Source of the DNA: JAOZTV01 sp965371805
GTDB lineage: Bacteria; Acidobacteriota; Aminicenantia; UBA2199
Assembly (NCBI GenBank): GCA_965371805.1
Contig: CBDUZW010000001.1
Span: 124,001 to 188,000, forward strand
Reading direction: 5' to 3'
Length of the DNA: 64,000 nucleotides
In this document: one piece after another, positions 26,390-34,854 of the stretch
How positions within the stretch are numbered: position 1 is the first letter of the stretch
How the letters are laid out: every line of letters starts with the position of its first letter
The notes under the pieces: model-generated
Told to the model about the DNA's origin: nothing
The model's database searches: none
What the model saw: only the letters and a program-made list of their open reading frames with translations
Translations under genes and position numbers: made by a program

Positions 26390-27574
26390 TTAAGAATTCT
26401 TAAATTCATATAGTGCTAAAAAGGAATTGTCATCCATATTGAACTCAAAGTTTTTTAATTGAGGAATTTCTTTCTTAAAGCTTTCAAATTCTTCTTCATC
26501 TCTAAAAGATAATTCTACAATCAATCCATTATCGTAAGATCCTTTTATACTAGAAAAAATTTTCTTTGTATTATCGTTAAAATCAAGATACGGGAAAATT
26601 TTTATTGTTTTACTCTTCAAATTTAACAACCACAAATTTATTATTAAATTATTTTTACGCTTTTCCAATAATAAAAGACTATTATTAAACCCGCGTATAA
26701 AAATGAATCTATGAATATTGTCTGTTATCATTTCCTTGTCATCTCTTTTCAAGTGTTTTTTATCCCAAATATGTTCAATGTTTTTATTATTGTTAGGTAT
26801 TTTCAATATAGATAGCTCATTAGATAAAGGATTATATATATTTACATTCAAATCATAATTACTAATAAAAGCAATTTTTTTATTAATCTTTGTAAATATA
26901 TTAAGAGGTTGATATATCATTTTTCTTAAACGATTGTCAAACTTATTGATTCCACCGATTTTCTCAAGTTTTGAATTATATATTAATATTGCGCTATTAT
27001 CTTTGTGATAATTTTGATATATAGAAATACTTAAATACAATTTATTGTTTAGAACTATGTGATCCAAAGCACCATATTTTATTTTAACTTCTTCTAAAAC
27101 TTTTCCTTCTTTATTAAATTTGATTAGTTTATATGCTGTTACTAGCACCACACTTCCATCTTCAAAAGCTGCAGCTCCATAACCATACAAATATTCCTTT
27201 GGTCCAGGACCGGGTTTCCCATAATTTAAAAGATGTTTTCCTTCTTTGTCAAATAAAAACATTTTTTTACTTGAGCTATTATCGATAATTAAAAAACTAC
27301 CATTTCTGTCCATTGAAATTGATCTAACTCTTCCAATTATAGAATTATTTTTTGTTTCCAACTTTATTATTTTAACAATACTTCCTATAGTATTATATTT
27401 TATATTATTTATTTTTTCATTTATGAAAGATTTATAATCAATTTTGTTAATTTTTATAAGTTTTGTTGCTACATTCTTTTCTGTAGTGATACTTTTTTCT
27501 GTAGCGACACTCTTACCACAGAAAGTAATAAACATCATGAACATTATTAGTACAATAAAATATCTTTTTTTCAA
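26390..27574 (-). CDS. 6-bladed beta-propeller-like lipoprotein
   Basis: The 394-residue protein starts with a lipoprotein-type signal (MKKRYFIVLIMFMMFITFCGKS, likely lipidated Cys19). Propeller repeats include FLFDKEGKHLLNYGKPGPGPKEYLYGYG, DGSVVLVTAYKLIKFNKEGKV and the C-terminal FNMDDNSFLALYEFKN. It is a clear paralogue of the 383-residue protein at 28721-29872 (same blocks and same end). It is the distal member of the leftward cluster, separated from the redoxin gene by 443 bp. Binding or sensing at the membrane surface is plausible; no enzyme motif is seen. Confidence 0.75.
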   Translation of the reverse strand: MKKRYFIVLIMFMMFITFCGKSVATEKSITTEKNVATKLIKINKIDYKSFINEKINNIKYNTIGSIVKIIKLETKNNSIIGRVRSISMDRNGSFLIIDNSSSKKMFLFDKEGKHLLNYGKPGPGPKEYLYGYGAAAFEDGSVVLVTAYKLIKFNKEGKVLEEVKIKYGALDHIVLNNKLYLSISIYQNYHKDNSAILIYNSKLEKIGGINKFDNRLRKMIYQPLNIFTKINKKIAFISNYDLNVNIYNPLSNELSILKIPNNNKNIEHIWDKKHLKRDDKEMITDNIHRFIFIRGFNNSLLLLEKRKNNLIINLWLLNLKSKTIKIFPYLDFNDNTKKIFSSIKGSYDNGLIVELSFRDEEEFESFKKEIPQLKNFEFNMDDNSFLALYEFKNS

Positions 27575-27732
27575 TTTTTTCTCCTTTAAATTTATTGAAA
27601 ACTTTTTATAGAAATATATTTAACTCTTTTGTTTATACATTATATACATATTAAACCTACTAAAGAATAATAACATATTTTCAGCACTACCTTTGCAATT
27701 TTTCAAATTCATGAAAGTAATTAAAAAAAAAT

Positions 27733-27743
27733 TGCCTGGCACC
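27733..27743. repeat. TGCCTGGCACC dispersed palindromic motif
   Basis: One copy of the TGCCTGGCACC core, followed by TTTTT and a second GCACC, in the 443-bp gap 27575-28017. The same core or close variants occur at 6560, 31133, 31241, 35475, 41063, 45301 and 46305, always outside or at the very end of genes. Confidence 0.6.
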
Positions 27744-27769
27744 TTTTTCCATAGCACCTTTTACCAATA

Positions 27770-27883
27770 GTGAAAGATCTAAAGAAAAAAAACAACCAAA
27801 ACTCAGAACTCAGATCGAAGATTTCAGAAGTTCGACTCAGACGCACCTATTTCAAAAAGACAGAAGAAGAAAAGAAAAATTGA
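27770..27883 (+). pseudogene. Possible ribosomal protein S21-like remnant
   Basis: A GTG-initiated frame of 37 codons ends in SEVRLRRTYFKKTEEEKKN, which resembles the C-terminal half of bS21 (S-E-x-R-x-R-x-x-Y-x-K pattern). The N-terminal half of S21 (VALRRFKRxxE) is not recognisable. No ribosome site is visible and the flanks carry repeat motifs. This is a weak call, since basic low-complexity sequence can mimic S21. Confidence 0.2.
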
Positions 27884-27907
27884 ACAAAATAAGAATGAGA
27901 ATTTAGA

Positions 27908-27960
27908 GCAGGTGTAGTCCCAAAAGGATAACATCATTATATGGGGGATCAGCCACCTGC
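27908..27960. repeat. Stem-loop in intergenic gap
   Basis: GCAGGTG (27908-27914) pairs with CACCTGC (27954-27960), and an inner GTCCC/GGGGATC portion extends the stem imperfectly. No T-run follows. It may be the end of an old element or terminator. Nothing else supportable lies in 27575-28017. Confidence 0.4.
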
Positions 27961-28017
27961 CAAAACAAATTTGCACTAAATGAGGTGGAAATGCAATATA
28001 AAAAAAGATTATTTTTT

Positions 28018-28704
28018 TTATTTTTTCTGGTTGACTTTTAAGGGAATAACTGGCACCTTTTGTCCATGTCCATGTTTATTAAATTTATAAAAATAATTAA
28101 TACAAAATTTATGAAATGGTTTAGAATAATCATTTTGTCCCGGGATAGGATAATATGAATTTATAATCCTATCATTTTCATCAATGATTAAGATCATTGG
28201 AGTATTTCTAATGTTATATTTTTTCAAAAAAGAATCATCTTCAAAAAAATTAACTGGAAAATTTACTTTATTTATTTTAATGTAATTATTTACATACCTT
28301 CTGCTTGTAGCATGAACAATTGCTATAACGTAATTATTTCCAAACATTTCAGCAACCTCAATAGCAAATTTTGTTTCAATATCTTGACAAACATTGCAGC
28401 TTAATTCGTTAAATACCAAGATCAACCTTGGATGCTTTTTTATGGAGTTTTTTGTTTGTTCTTCTTTTGGGTATATTCTTTTTTTATTATCAATAAATAT
28501 TTTCTTACCAAGGTGATTCATTGAAACAATTTGACCTTTAATAAGAGCATCCTTTATTTCTTCTGTACTCTTTTTAAAAGAAATATTTTTAGATATTTGA
28601 TCTTGATATTTAATTTTAATTTTATTAAATTGCATTTTATTCCAAATTGTTGATCCAGATAAAACAGCGAAAACCAAAACTACTATAAATATTTTATACT
28701 TCAT
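28018..28704 (-). CDS. Membrane-anchored thioredoxin-fold protein (TlpA-like)
   Basis: The 228-residue protein has an N-terminal signal anchor (MKYKIFIVVLVFAVLSGS). A thioredoxin-like domain follows with the redox pair NELSCNVCQDIE (CNVC) at about residues 97-108 and the cis-Pro loop YNIRNTPMILII at about 165-176. It should act outside the inner membrane as a disulfide reductase/oxidase or redoxin. It starts 16 bp after the propeller lipoprotein gene (28721-29872), and a Cys-rich peptide gene heads the run, so the peptide is a natural candidate substrate (inference). Confidence 0.75.
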   Translation of the reverse strand: MKYKIFIVVLVFAVLSGSTIWNKMQFNKIKIKYQDQISKNISFKKSTEEIKDALIKGQIVSMNHLGKKIFIDNKKRIYPKEEQTKNSIKKHPRLILVFNELSCNVCQDIETKFAIEVAEMFGNNYVIAIVHATSRRYVNNYIKINKVNFPVNFFEDDSFLKKYNIRNTPMILIIDENDRIINSYYPIPGQNDYSKPFHKFCINYFYKFNKHGHGQKVPVIPLKVNQKK

Positions 28705-28720
28705 TTTTAGATAATCCTAA

Positions 28721-29872
28721 TTAAAAATTTTTAAATTCGTATTTAACCAAAAACGGATTATCATCCATATTAAACCTAAAATTCTTTAAAAGTGGAATTT
28801 TCTTTTGATATTTATTAAATTCTTTTTCATCATAGCAATATAATTCAAAAATAATTCCTTTATCATAACAACCTTTTACTCCATAGAACATTTTTTTTGT
28901 ATAATCATCAAGACTATCGTAAGAGAAAATCTTTATTTTTTTATCTTTTAGATTTAATAACCATGCATTGTAGATATTTTTTTCTTTGCAAATTTCAAAT
29001 AATGAAAAGCTATTATTAAATCCAAATATAGAGTTAAATCTATGAAGTTTCTTTTTAATTATTGTCCTATCATCTTCAGAAAAATTTTTTTTCCCCCATA
29101 TGGAATCCAAATTATTGTTTTCATTTGGTATTTTTATTATAGATAGATCTAGAGCTTTTGGATTATAAATTTGTAATTTTAAATCATAATAATCAATAAA
29201 AGCAAGACTATTATTTATTTTAGCTAATACTTTATGTGGAACAAATCTGTATTTTTCTAAACGGGTATCATATTTAACTATACCACCTACTTTATCAAGT
29301 TTTGAATTATAAATTAAAATTGAATTTTTATTTATTTTTGAAGATCTGTAAACGTAAACAGATAAATAAATTAATTCATCATTCACAATTATATCTTTAA
29401 CTAAATAATTAATTTTTATTTCTTTAATTAACTTACCTTTTATATTAAACTTTATAAGTTTAAGTGAAGTAACTAATATAACATCCCCATTTTCCAATAT
29501 TGCAGTTCCTCTAACTTTTTCGTATTCCCCTGGTCCCTGACCTTTTTTTCCATAATTTCTAATATATTTCCCATTTTTATTAAAAAGAAAAACTTTTTTA
29601 CTTCGGTTAAAATCATTAATTAAATAATCACCATTATTATTTATAGATAAAGATGAGATTTCACCAATGATAGACTTTTTGGTAGTTTCCAATTTTATTA
29701 CTTTAACAACCTTTCCTAAATTTTTATCGTTAATATTATTTTTTTTTATATCAATTGAAAAAGATTTAAAATCAATGTTTTTAACATTGATATTAGAATA
29801 TTTGCTGTTGTCATTGCAATAAACAAAAAACATACTCAATATCACTAATATTATTAATTTGTTTTTTTTCAT
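28721..29872 (-). CDS. 6-bladed beta-propeller-like lipoprotein
   Basis: The 383-residue protein has a lipoprotein-like signal (MKKNKLIILVILSMFFVYCND, likely Cys19). Propeller repeats contain FLFNKNGKYIRNYGKKGQGPGEYEKVRG, ENGDVILVTSLKLIKFNIKGK and a C-terminus FNMDDNPFLVKYEFKN. It is paralogous along its full length to the 394-residue protein at 26390. It lies between the Cys-rich peptide (29973) and the thioredoxin-fold gene (28704), all leftward. Function is unknown; surface binding is inferred from fold and lipidation. Confidence 0.75.
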   Translation of the reverse strand: MKKNKLIILVILSMFFVYCNDNSKYSNINVKNIDFKSFSIDIKKNNINDKNLGKVVKVIKLETTKKSIIGEISSLSINNNGDYLINDFNRSKKVFLFNKNGKYIRNYGKKGQGPGEYEKVRGTAILENGDVILVTSLKLIKFNIKGKLIKEIKINYLVKDIIVNDELIYLSVYVYRSSKINKNSILIYNSKLDKVGGIVKYDTRLEKYRFVPHKVLAKINNSLAFIDYYDLKLQIYNPKALDLSIIKIPNENNNLDSIWGKKNFSEDDRTIIKKKLHRFNSIFGFNNSFSLFEICKEKNIYNAWLLNLKDKKIKIFSYDSLDDYTKKMFYGVKGCYDKGIIFELYCYDEKEFNKYQKKIPLLKNFRFNMDDNPFLVKYEFKNF

Positions 29873-29972
29873 AATATTTCCTCATTTGTTATATTTTTTT
29901 TTATAAAATATCTCACCCACTTTACCTTTTTTAAAACCTAAAATCAATAAAGTGGATGAAATTAATATTTAA

Positions 29973-30221
29973 TTATTGACAATATTGTGCTTTACACTGC
30001 TCGGTCCCATCTTTTTCACAATGCGTTTTTTCTTTTTTAGGATTATTTATACATATTTCGTCAGTTCTATACCAATATATTGTTTTAGTACCTGCACCGG
30101 AATCCATAACTGGACCACCAAGATCAACTGCTTCTAAGGGCACAGATGAAAAACTTACAAATGCAAACAACACTCCTAAAACAAAAACACTCATGATTAA
30201 AATACCTAATTTTTTTTTCAT
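29973..30221 (-). CDS. Small Cys-rich exported peptide, NVEALA-like
   Basis: The 82-residue precursor has a signal peptide (MKKKLGILIMSVFVLGVLFAFV), then SSVPLEAVDLGGP and a C-terminal region with four Cys (EICINN, HCEKDG, QCKAQYC). The layout matches NVEALA-family precursors (signal, a short xxxEAL/V motif, Cys-containing tail), which in Bacteroidota sit next to 6-bladed propeller genes exactly as here. Four Cys allow two disulfides, and a thioredoxin-fold gene is in the same run. GGAG precedes the ATG. The family call is by resemblance. Confidence 0.6.
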   Translation of the reverse strand: MKKKLGILIMSVFVLGVLFAFVSFSSVPLEAVDLGGPVMDSGAGTKTIYWYRTDEICINNPKKEKTHCEKDGTEQCKAQYCQ

Positions 30222-30308
30222 TTAAATCTCCTTTTTTAATTTTAAAAAGTTATAACCTTTATGTAATTAGACTAGCATAATTTATTTTCAGAAACAATCC
30301 CCGTTTTG

Positions 30309-30650
30309 TTACATCGCCCTAATCTTCAAGTATTGGTAGGGCGTTATACAGTATATTTTTATAAAACATTTATTAAACCTTTCTATTTTTTTAAATCCAA
30401 ATTGAAGAACAATTGTCTGAATACAGGGTCTATCAGCACTTTCCAGGAGTTTTATAATCCTGATAATTTTTTCTTGAATAATATAATCCTTAAGTAACAA
30501 ATTGGTGTGATTTTTAAACTCTCTTGATAAGGCACTCCTGTTTCTTCTTAATTTCCTGGCTAATCCTTCTACATTTAAAAGAGAAAGTTCTCTGTCGCTA
30601 CAGGATATAATAAAGTGAACAGCCTCTTTTACAACTTTTTTTTTATACAT
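30309..30650 (-). CDS. Stand-alone AraC-type DNA-binding domain
   Basis: The 113-residue protein is only the two-HTH AraC domain. The first HTH is SLLNVEGLARKLRRNRSALSREFKNHT, and the second region is IQTIVLQFGFKKIERFNKCFIKIYCITPYQYLKIR. No ligand-binding or receiver domain is present. It lies 87 bp upstream of the Cys-rich peptide gene on the same strand, so it is a likely regulator of the propeller/redoxin cluster. Confidence 0.85.
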   Translation of the reverse strand: MYKKKVVKEAVHFIISCSDRELSLLNVEGLARKLRRNRSALSREFKNHTNLLLKDYIIQEKIIRIIKLLESADRPCIQTIVLQFGFKKIERFNKCFIKIYCITPYQYLKIRAM

Positions 30651-30918
30651 ATTACCTCTTTTTTATAACCCTTCTGCATTTCCCCAGTAACTTGTTTATT
30701 TATAGATAAGCTCCGCCCATAGGAGATTGCAGGGCATTTAAAAATTAATGTGTTTAATATGTTTTTCATCAAAAAAACCGATTAAAAGCACCATATATCC
30801 ATAGGGCAATTTTTATGCCAATATGTCATGAAAAACAAATATATTTAATAATATTCGCAATAACAAAAAATAAAAAAAATAATTCATACTTAAATCTCAT
30901 GTTTTTCCAAGACCTGTG

Positions 30919-31091
30919 TGTTCATATTTTGAACAGTATTTTTCATAATACCCCTGAAACCTTTATATAGACAGCATATCAAGTGATTTCGGTTGTGTTC
31001 AAAAATTGAACATAGGTTTTCTGTAAAACCGTGCCATCTATTATAGACATTGACTATTGCTCAATTTTTCATTATGTTCAAATTTTGAACA
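30919..31091. promoter_or_regulatory. Three phased TGTTCA-N5-TGAACA palindromes
   Basis: Perfect 17-bp dyads lie at 30919-30935, 30996-31012 and 31075-31091, 77 and 79 bp apart. The intervals between also align loosely: each has a small hairpin after the palindrome and a shared TATAGACA, so the region looks like a decayed about 78-bp tandem repeat. Possible roles are operators for a dimeric repressor or repeated structured RNA. The rest of the 771-bp gap 30651-31421 has only AT-rich sequence and the TGCCTGGCACC copies. Confidence 0.6.
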
Positions 31092-31120
31092 TATATGTTT
31101 TTAATGTCCATATGGGTTTC

Positions 31121-31143
31121 AGGAAGAAACCTTGCCTGGCACC
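31121..31143 (+). repeat. GAAACCT-TGCCTGGCACC repeat, copy 1
   Basis: AGAAACCTTGCCTGGCACC here recurs as AGAAACCTTCCCTGGCACC ending at 31251, one mismatch, about 110 bp apart. Both belong to the dispersed TGCCTGGCACC family. Confidence 0.6.
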
Positions 31144-31230
31144 AAAAACATTTTTAATAGATATTCATAACTATTCTACTGTCATTTTATTCTGCATCTT
31201 TATAGTAATTTGCATATTTGCTTTTTTTTT

Positions 31231-31251
31231 AAAGAAACCTTCCCTGGCACC
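31231..31251 (+). repeat. GAAACCT-TCCCTGGCACC repeat, copy 2
   Basis: Second member of the pair with 31121-31143, in the same orientation. Confidence 0.6.
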
Positions 31252-31445
31252 CTCTATACCTTAAAGTTAAGCATTTTTTATATCTTGTATGTAAAAATAT
31301 CAAACAAATATTTTGTAAATTCATTTTTATATAGAATTTTCATTCTTAATATGTTATTATTTCCAATGTTTCTGATAAACATGAGTTATGAGCATAAGAA
31401 AAACACAAGTAAAATCTTCTTTTGCAAGGAATTATAAAAAAATAT

Positions 31446-32222
31446 ATGAACTTACTTTACAATTTGTTTAAAAATAGTTTTCCAAAAATAATATTTAAAA
31501 TTTTTTTATTTTTGATTTCGTTTTTTTTTGTCAATATTTCTATCTATTTATTCGCTAAAGTAAATGCGGTTACCACTAATACAAGTTTCTTTAATTGGCC
31601 AGCATTTCAAGAGTATATAAAAAATAATTTGCTATTATCTGTTATTTTCTCTTATTTCATTGGAAAATTGATTGAAGCAATAATTAATAAATATTTAAAG
31701 ATCGGTTGGCGAATTATCTCATATGAAAGCGAGTTGTTCAATCTTATTAAGTATTTGCATAATTTAACAATCTTTGATGGAAGACTTGGCCTTTTTTTAG
31801 GAGATTCAAACACGAGTAAGCTTATTAAAGCATTAAAATATAGATCAACATTACTTAACGATAACCCCATTAAATTAATATATAAGAAAAAATCTTTTAA
31901 ATCTAAAAGAATAACGCAATTAGAACAAATGAGAGAAAAAATAACGAAAAATGAACTCGATGAAACAATAGAATTAATTGAGATAAACTCAAACTTACCG
32001 GACAATTTTATTCCAATTGCTTTTGTTGGAGATAGAGATGGTCAAATAAAAATACCTTACTATGGGTATCTATTACCAAGATATTTTAGATATAAAAAAA
32101 AAAAATATTTTTCCGGCGTTTATTCAGATACTTTATTCATCACTAACTTAAATGAAGACAATTATAGATTATTAAAAAATTATGAAAAAATGATTAGGCA
32201 ATTAGATGAAAAAATTAAATAA
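31446..32222 (+). CDS. Membrane protein of unknown function upstream of phosphatidyltransferase
   Basis: The protein of about 258 residues has two N-terminal membrane helices (about 10-40 and 60-85), then a basic cytoplasmic domain with LGLFLGDSNTSKLIKALKYR and IPIAFVGDRDGQIKIPYYGYLLPRYFR. No family is recognised. The ATG at 31446 is chosen, although AAGGA lies 15 bases upstream. A TTG at 31422 would add 8 residues. Its 3' end overlaps the CDP-alcohol phosphatidyltransferase gene by 17 bp, implying coupled expression and perhaps a shared membrane role. The region is markedly AT-rich. Confidence 0.65.
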   Translation: MNLLYNLFKNSFPKIIFKIFLFLISFFFVNISIYLFAKVNAVTTNTSFFNWPAFQEYIKNNLLLSVIFSYFIGKLIEAIINKYLKIGWRIISYESELFNLIKYLHNLTIFDGRLGLFLGDSNTSKLIKALKYRSTLLNDNPIKLIYKKKSFKSKRITQLEQMREKITKNELDETIELIEINSNLPDNFIPIAFVGDRDGQIKIPYYGYLLPRYFRYKKKKYFSGVYSDTLFITNLNEDNYRLLKNYEKMIRQLDEKIK

Positions 32223-33015
32223 CAAAATTAACTTTCCAAATTTGTTTACAACTCTAAACTTATTTTTTGGTGTTGTTAGTATTATTGCAATTGTAAAGAG
32301 ATTAGATAAACTATTTCTTTATTGTTTTTTTTTGAGCTTGTTTTTTGATAGTATAGACGGATGGTTTGCTAGACTTAAAAATCAAACAACAGAATTTGGA
32401 AAAAAATATGATGCTTTTGCTGATATTTTTTCATTTGGCTTAATATTAACTTTTTTGATATGGGCTGGAATTTTCAAATCACCTCCATTATTTTGGCCAA
32501 TAACATTGTCTGTCTGGATTACAATTGCCAATATAGTTAGGTATTTTAAGTTAGTAAAAATGAGAGATAAAGTTTATGGAGTACCAAATGTTGCTGTTAG
32601 TATATTGATTGTAGCATTGTATTTTCAAGAGATTATAGATATAAGTTTAATTAGTTGGACTTATATTATATTAATTTCTACCTTATTAATGTTAGTTCCT
32701 ATTGAATTTACTAATCATAAAATTGTAAAAAATAATATCCTCCCAAAAAAACCACTTTATGGATTTTATTTTGCTTTACCAATTATATTATTACCATTGC
32801 TAGATGTCTTAAATCTTATGAATCCTATGTGGTTACTTATAGCAATAATGACGATTGTATATATATTTTTTGGTATTATAAAAGGGATACAAATATTTAT
32901 ACGCGACTCTTCATGGAAGTTTGTAAAATGGGATTATAAACTTCATTTTTCAATTACAGCTATTTTGATATTATGTAGAATATTTTCAATAGAAAAGTTA
33001 ATTGAAAGTTTATAG
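32206..33015 (+). CDS. CDP-alcohol phosphatidyltransferase, PssA-like
   Basis: The 269-residue polytopic protein contains the family motif D-x2-D-G-x2-A-R-x-G-x3-D-x3-D as DSIDGWFARL ... EFGKKYDAFAD (about residues 47-72), preceded by the PssA-like FPNLFTTLNLFFGVVSI. It joins a CDP-diacylglycerol headgroup, most likely serine, at the inner membrane. Several further helices follow. It overlaps the upstream unknown membrane gene by 17 bp and converges on the YqaA-like gene. Confidence 0.85.
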   Translation: MKKLNNKINFPNLFTTLNLFFGVVSIIAIVKRLDKLFLYCFFLSLFFDSIDGWFARLKNQTTEFGKKYDAFADIFSFGLILTFLIWAGIFKSPPLFWPITLSVWITIANIVRYFKLVKMRDKVYGVPNVAVSILIVALYFQEIIDISLISWTYIILISTLLMLVPIEFTNHKIVKNNILPKKPLYGFYFALPIILLPLLDVLNLMNPMWLLIAIMTIVYIFFGIIKGIQIFIRDSSWKFVKWDYKLHFSITAILILCRIFSIEKLIESL

Positions 33016-33017
33016 TA

Positions 33018-33437
33018 TTAATTAAGGAAAGAATAGATTAAGATATATCTAATAATTCTTCCTCCATAAATGATAATTGCAAAATAACTAAATTTTAATT
33101 TTGAGATACCAGCATAAATTGTAATTGGGTCCCCAATAATTGGAGCCCATCCAAATATGTAAATAAATAAATGATATTTTTGGGTTTTTTTATAAATCCA
33201 ATTATGTATTTTTCGGGAATATCCAAAGTATCTAATAAATTTATTTAGTCCGTAATATCCTAAAATATAGTTAAATGTAACGCCAAGACAGTTCCCTAAT
33301 GATGCAACAACTATAATTGTAACCGGATCATATCCAGATAAAATAAGTGACAAAAATACTATTTCAGAAGATAATGGGATAACTGTTGCAGCACCAAATG
33401 CTGTAAAAAATAAACCTATATATACAGAGATAGCCAA
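33018..33437 (-). CDS. YqaA/DedA-like membrane protein
   Basis: The 139-residue protein matches the YqaA subgroup of the SNARE-associated/DedA fold: an N-terminal AATVIPLSSEIVFLSLILSG, the mid-helix GNCLGVTFNYILGYYG, and IFGWAPIIGDPITIYAGISKLKFS. Family members are integral membrane proteins linked to lipid flipping and envelope homeostasis. It is encoded opposite the phosphatidyltransferase, with only 2 bp between stops. Confidence 0.85.
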   Translation of the reverse strand: MAISVYIGLFFTAFGAATVIPLSSEIVFLSLILSGYDPVTIIVVASLGNCLGVTFNYILGYYGLNKFIRYFGYSRKIHNWIYKKTQKYHLFIYIFGWAPIIGDPITIYAGISKLKFSYFAIIIYGGRIIRYILIYSFLN

Positions 33438-33556
33438 TTAAAATCCCCAATAAAATTTAACTACAGTAAACAAGACCATATTATATCCAAACGATATTTT
33501 ACATAAAGCAATAATGACAAAATAGCATTATTATACTCATTTTTTTTCATAAATTT

Positions 33557-33877
33557 TCACTCAAAAGCCTTAACGTCTGTTAGCAGAATATCTATATTCT
33601 CAATTATTTCAGACAGGTAGACAAAAATGTTTTCTGCTTTTTGTAAGCCCGTATTTAATTTTTCTATTTTTGTGTTTACTTTTCTGATTTTTTTTACTGC
33701 ATTTTTGTATGTCTTATCATTTTCATCCAATTGGGATCGAATTGCTTTTTCTAATAGTTTACTGAGTTTTTCAAATCTATCTTTATACTCTTTTTTTATT
33801 TTTTCGTCTTTTTCTTCATAATAAAGTTTATTAACATCATAACAAAGTCCGGCAATTTTTTTTACTAATTTTGACAT
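33557..33877 (-). CDS. Coiled-coil hypothetical protein
   Basis: The 106-residue protein is almost wholly helical and charged, with heptad-like spacing (KEYKDRFEKLSKLLEKAIRSQL, KIRKVNTKIEKLNTGLQKAEN). No signal or membrane segment is present. It starts 3 bp after the lipoprotein gene 33881-34747, so the two are cotranscribed and may interact. No family is recognised. Confidence 0.6.
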   Translation of the reverse strand: MSKLVKKIAGLCYDVNKLYYEEKDEKIKKEYKDRFEKLSKLLEKAIRSQLDENDKTYKNAVKKIRKVNTKIEKLNTGLQKAENIFVYLSEIIENIDILLTDVKAFE

Positions 33878-33880
33878 TCT

Positions 33881-34747
33881 TTAATTCTCCAATTGAGCAA
33901 ATTCTTTATATGATTCGTTTATTCTATAAGCGAAGTTTATTAATTCTTTCAAACCGAATACAGGATTTTTATTATCTTTTAAAGCTTTTCTCAACTCCTT
34001 ATGGGTTTTGGGGATAAAATCAATTGCATTTATAAGATCATCAAGGATGACTTTTATTTTGTCTCTTTTCTTTATAATTTTGATTCCTAGTTTAGTATAT
34101 TTTAATCTCCTGGTCTCTTTATCAGGCCATTTGTCAGCCACATTTCTCATGAATTGTTTAAGGTAATAAGTATCGATCAATAGCTTTACAGATTCCATTT
34201 CTTCTTTTAATTTTATTGATATTTTTTCCAATAGAGGCTGCATTTCTTTCATAATATTTAAAGTAGTCCCTTTTCTTTTCGAAAATGATAAAACCTCAGG
34301 GATTCCTTGAACAATTGTTGTTAATAATCCTTGTTCTTTTTGTGTTAAAAAGCCTTCATGATTTATTCTTATCGAATCTAAATTTTCATTAAATATATCA
34401 GAGTTTTTTGTTATTGCTGATTTATAATCCTTATCAAAAATAGAGTTAAGAAGGTTTGTATAATTTACAATATAAGTGACCAATTCTTTTCTTATTTGAA
34501 GTTTTTCATTTGTCAAAACTTTAGCTTTGAAATCATCTGGCTTTATTGATTCAAGTTTTGTATTATCTTCAACTAAAAAATTTATCTCTTCAGCTTGTAA
34601 CTGCTCTAAAGCATAGATAATATTTTTCCCGATCAGGTCTGTTGCATTTGAAAAATCGTTTAGTCTGGGACTCATATATTTTGTTGAACAGTTTAATAAA
34701 AAAATAAATCCGATTAAGATTATAATTGTTTTAAAATTGATTTTCAT
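33881..34747 (-). CDS. Helical lipoprotein of unknown function
   Basis: The 288-residue protein has a classical lipobox (FIFLLNCSTKY, lipidated Cys20) after a short signal. The mature part is helical and Lys/Glu-rich without recognised motifs. It heads a two-gene leftward unit with the coiled-coil protein at 33557. The location is membrane-surface periplasmic or outer membrane (inferred from the lipobox). Confidence 0.65.
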   Translation of the reverse strand: MKINFKTIIILIGFIFLLNCSTKYMSPRLNDFSNATDLIGKNIIYALEQLQAEEINFLVEDNTKLESIKPDDFKAKVLTNEKLQIRKELVTYIVNYTNLLNSIFDKDYKSAITKNSDIFNENLDSIRINHEGFLTQKEQGLLTTIVQGIPEVLSFSKRKGTTLNIMKEMQPLLEKISIKLKEEMESVKLLIDTYYLKQFMRNVADKWPDKETRRLKYTKLGIKIIKKRDKIKVILDDLINAIDFIPKTHKELRKALKDNKNPVFGLKELINFAYRINESYKEFAQLEN

Positions 34748-34854
34748 TTATCACCTTATTTTAATAGAGTATAAATACTACATTAATGCAAATGTATAAT
34801 CAAGTTTTTCCAAAATCAACTTTTTAATTAATTTGTTTTTTGCTAAAATAATAA

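Noticed and set aside
30919..31091. CRISPR array
   Set aside because: Only three 17-bp dyads with similar rather than unique spacers and no cas genes; better read as operators or a decayed tandem repeat.
31031..31437. Two short rightward frames in the gap before the membrane protein
   Set aside because: They run across palindromes and TGCCTGGCACC repeats, lack ribosome sites and have repeat-derived composition.
33461..33550. 29-residue leftward ORF between the YqaA-like and coiled-coil genes
   Set aside because: No ribosome site and no protein-like pattern beyond chance.
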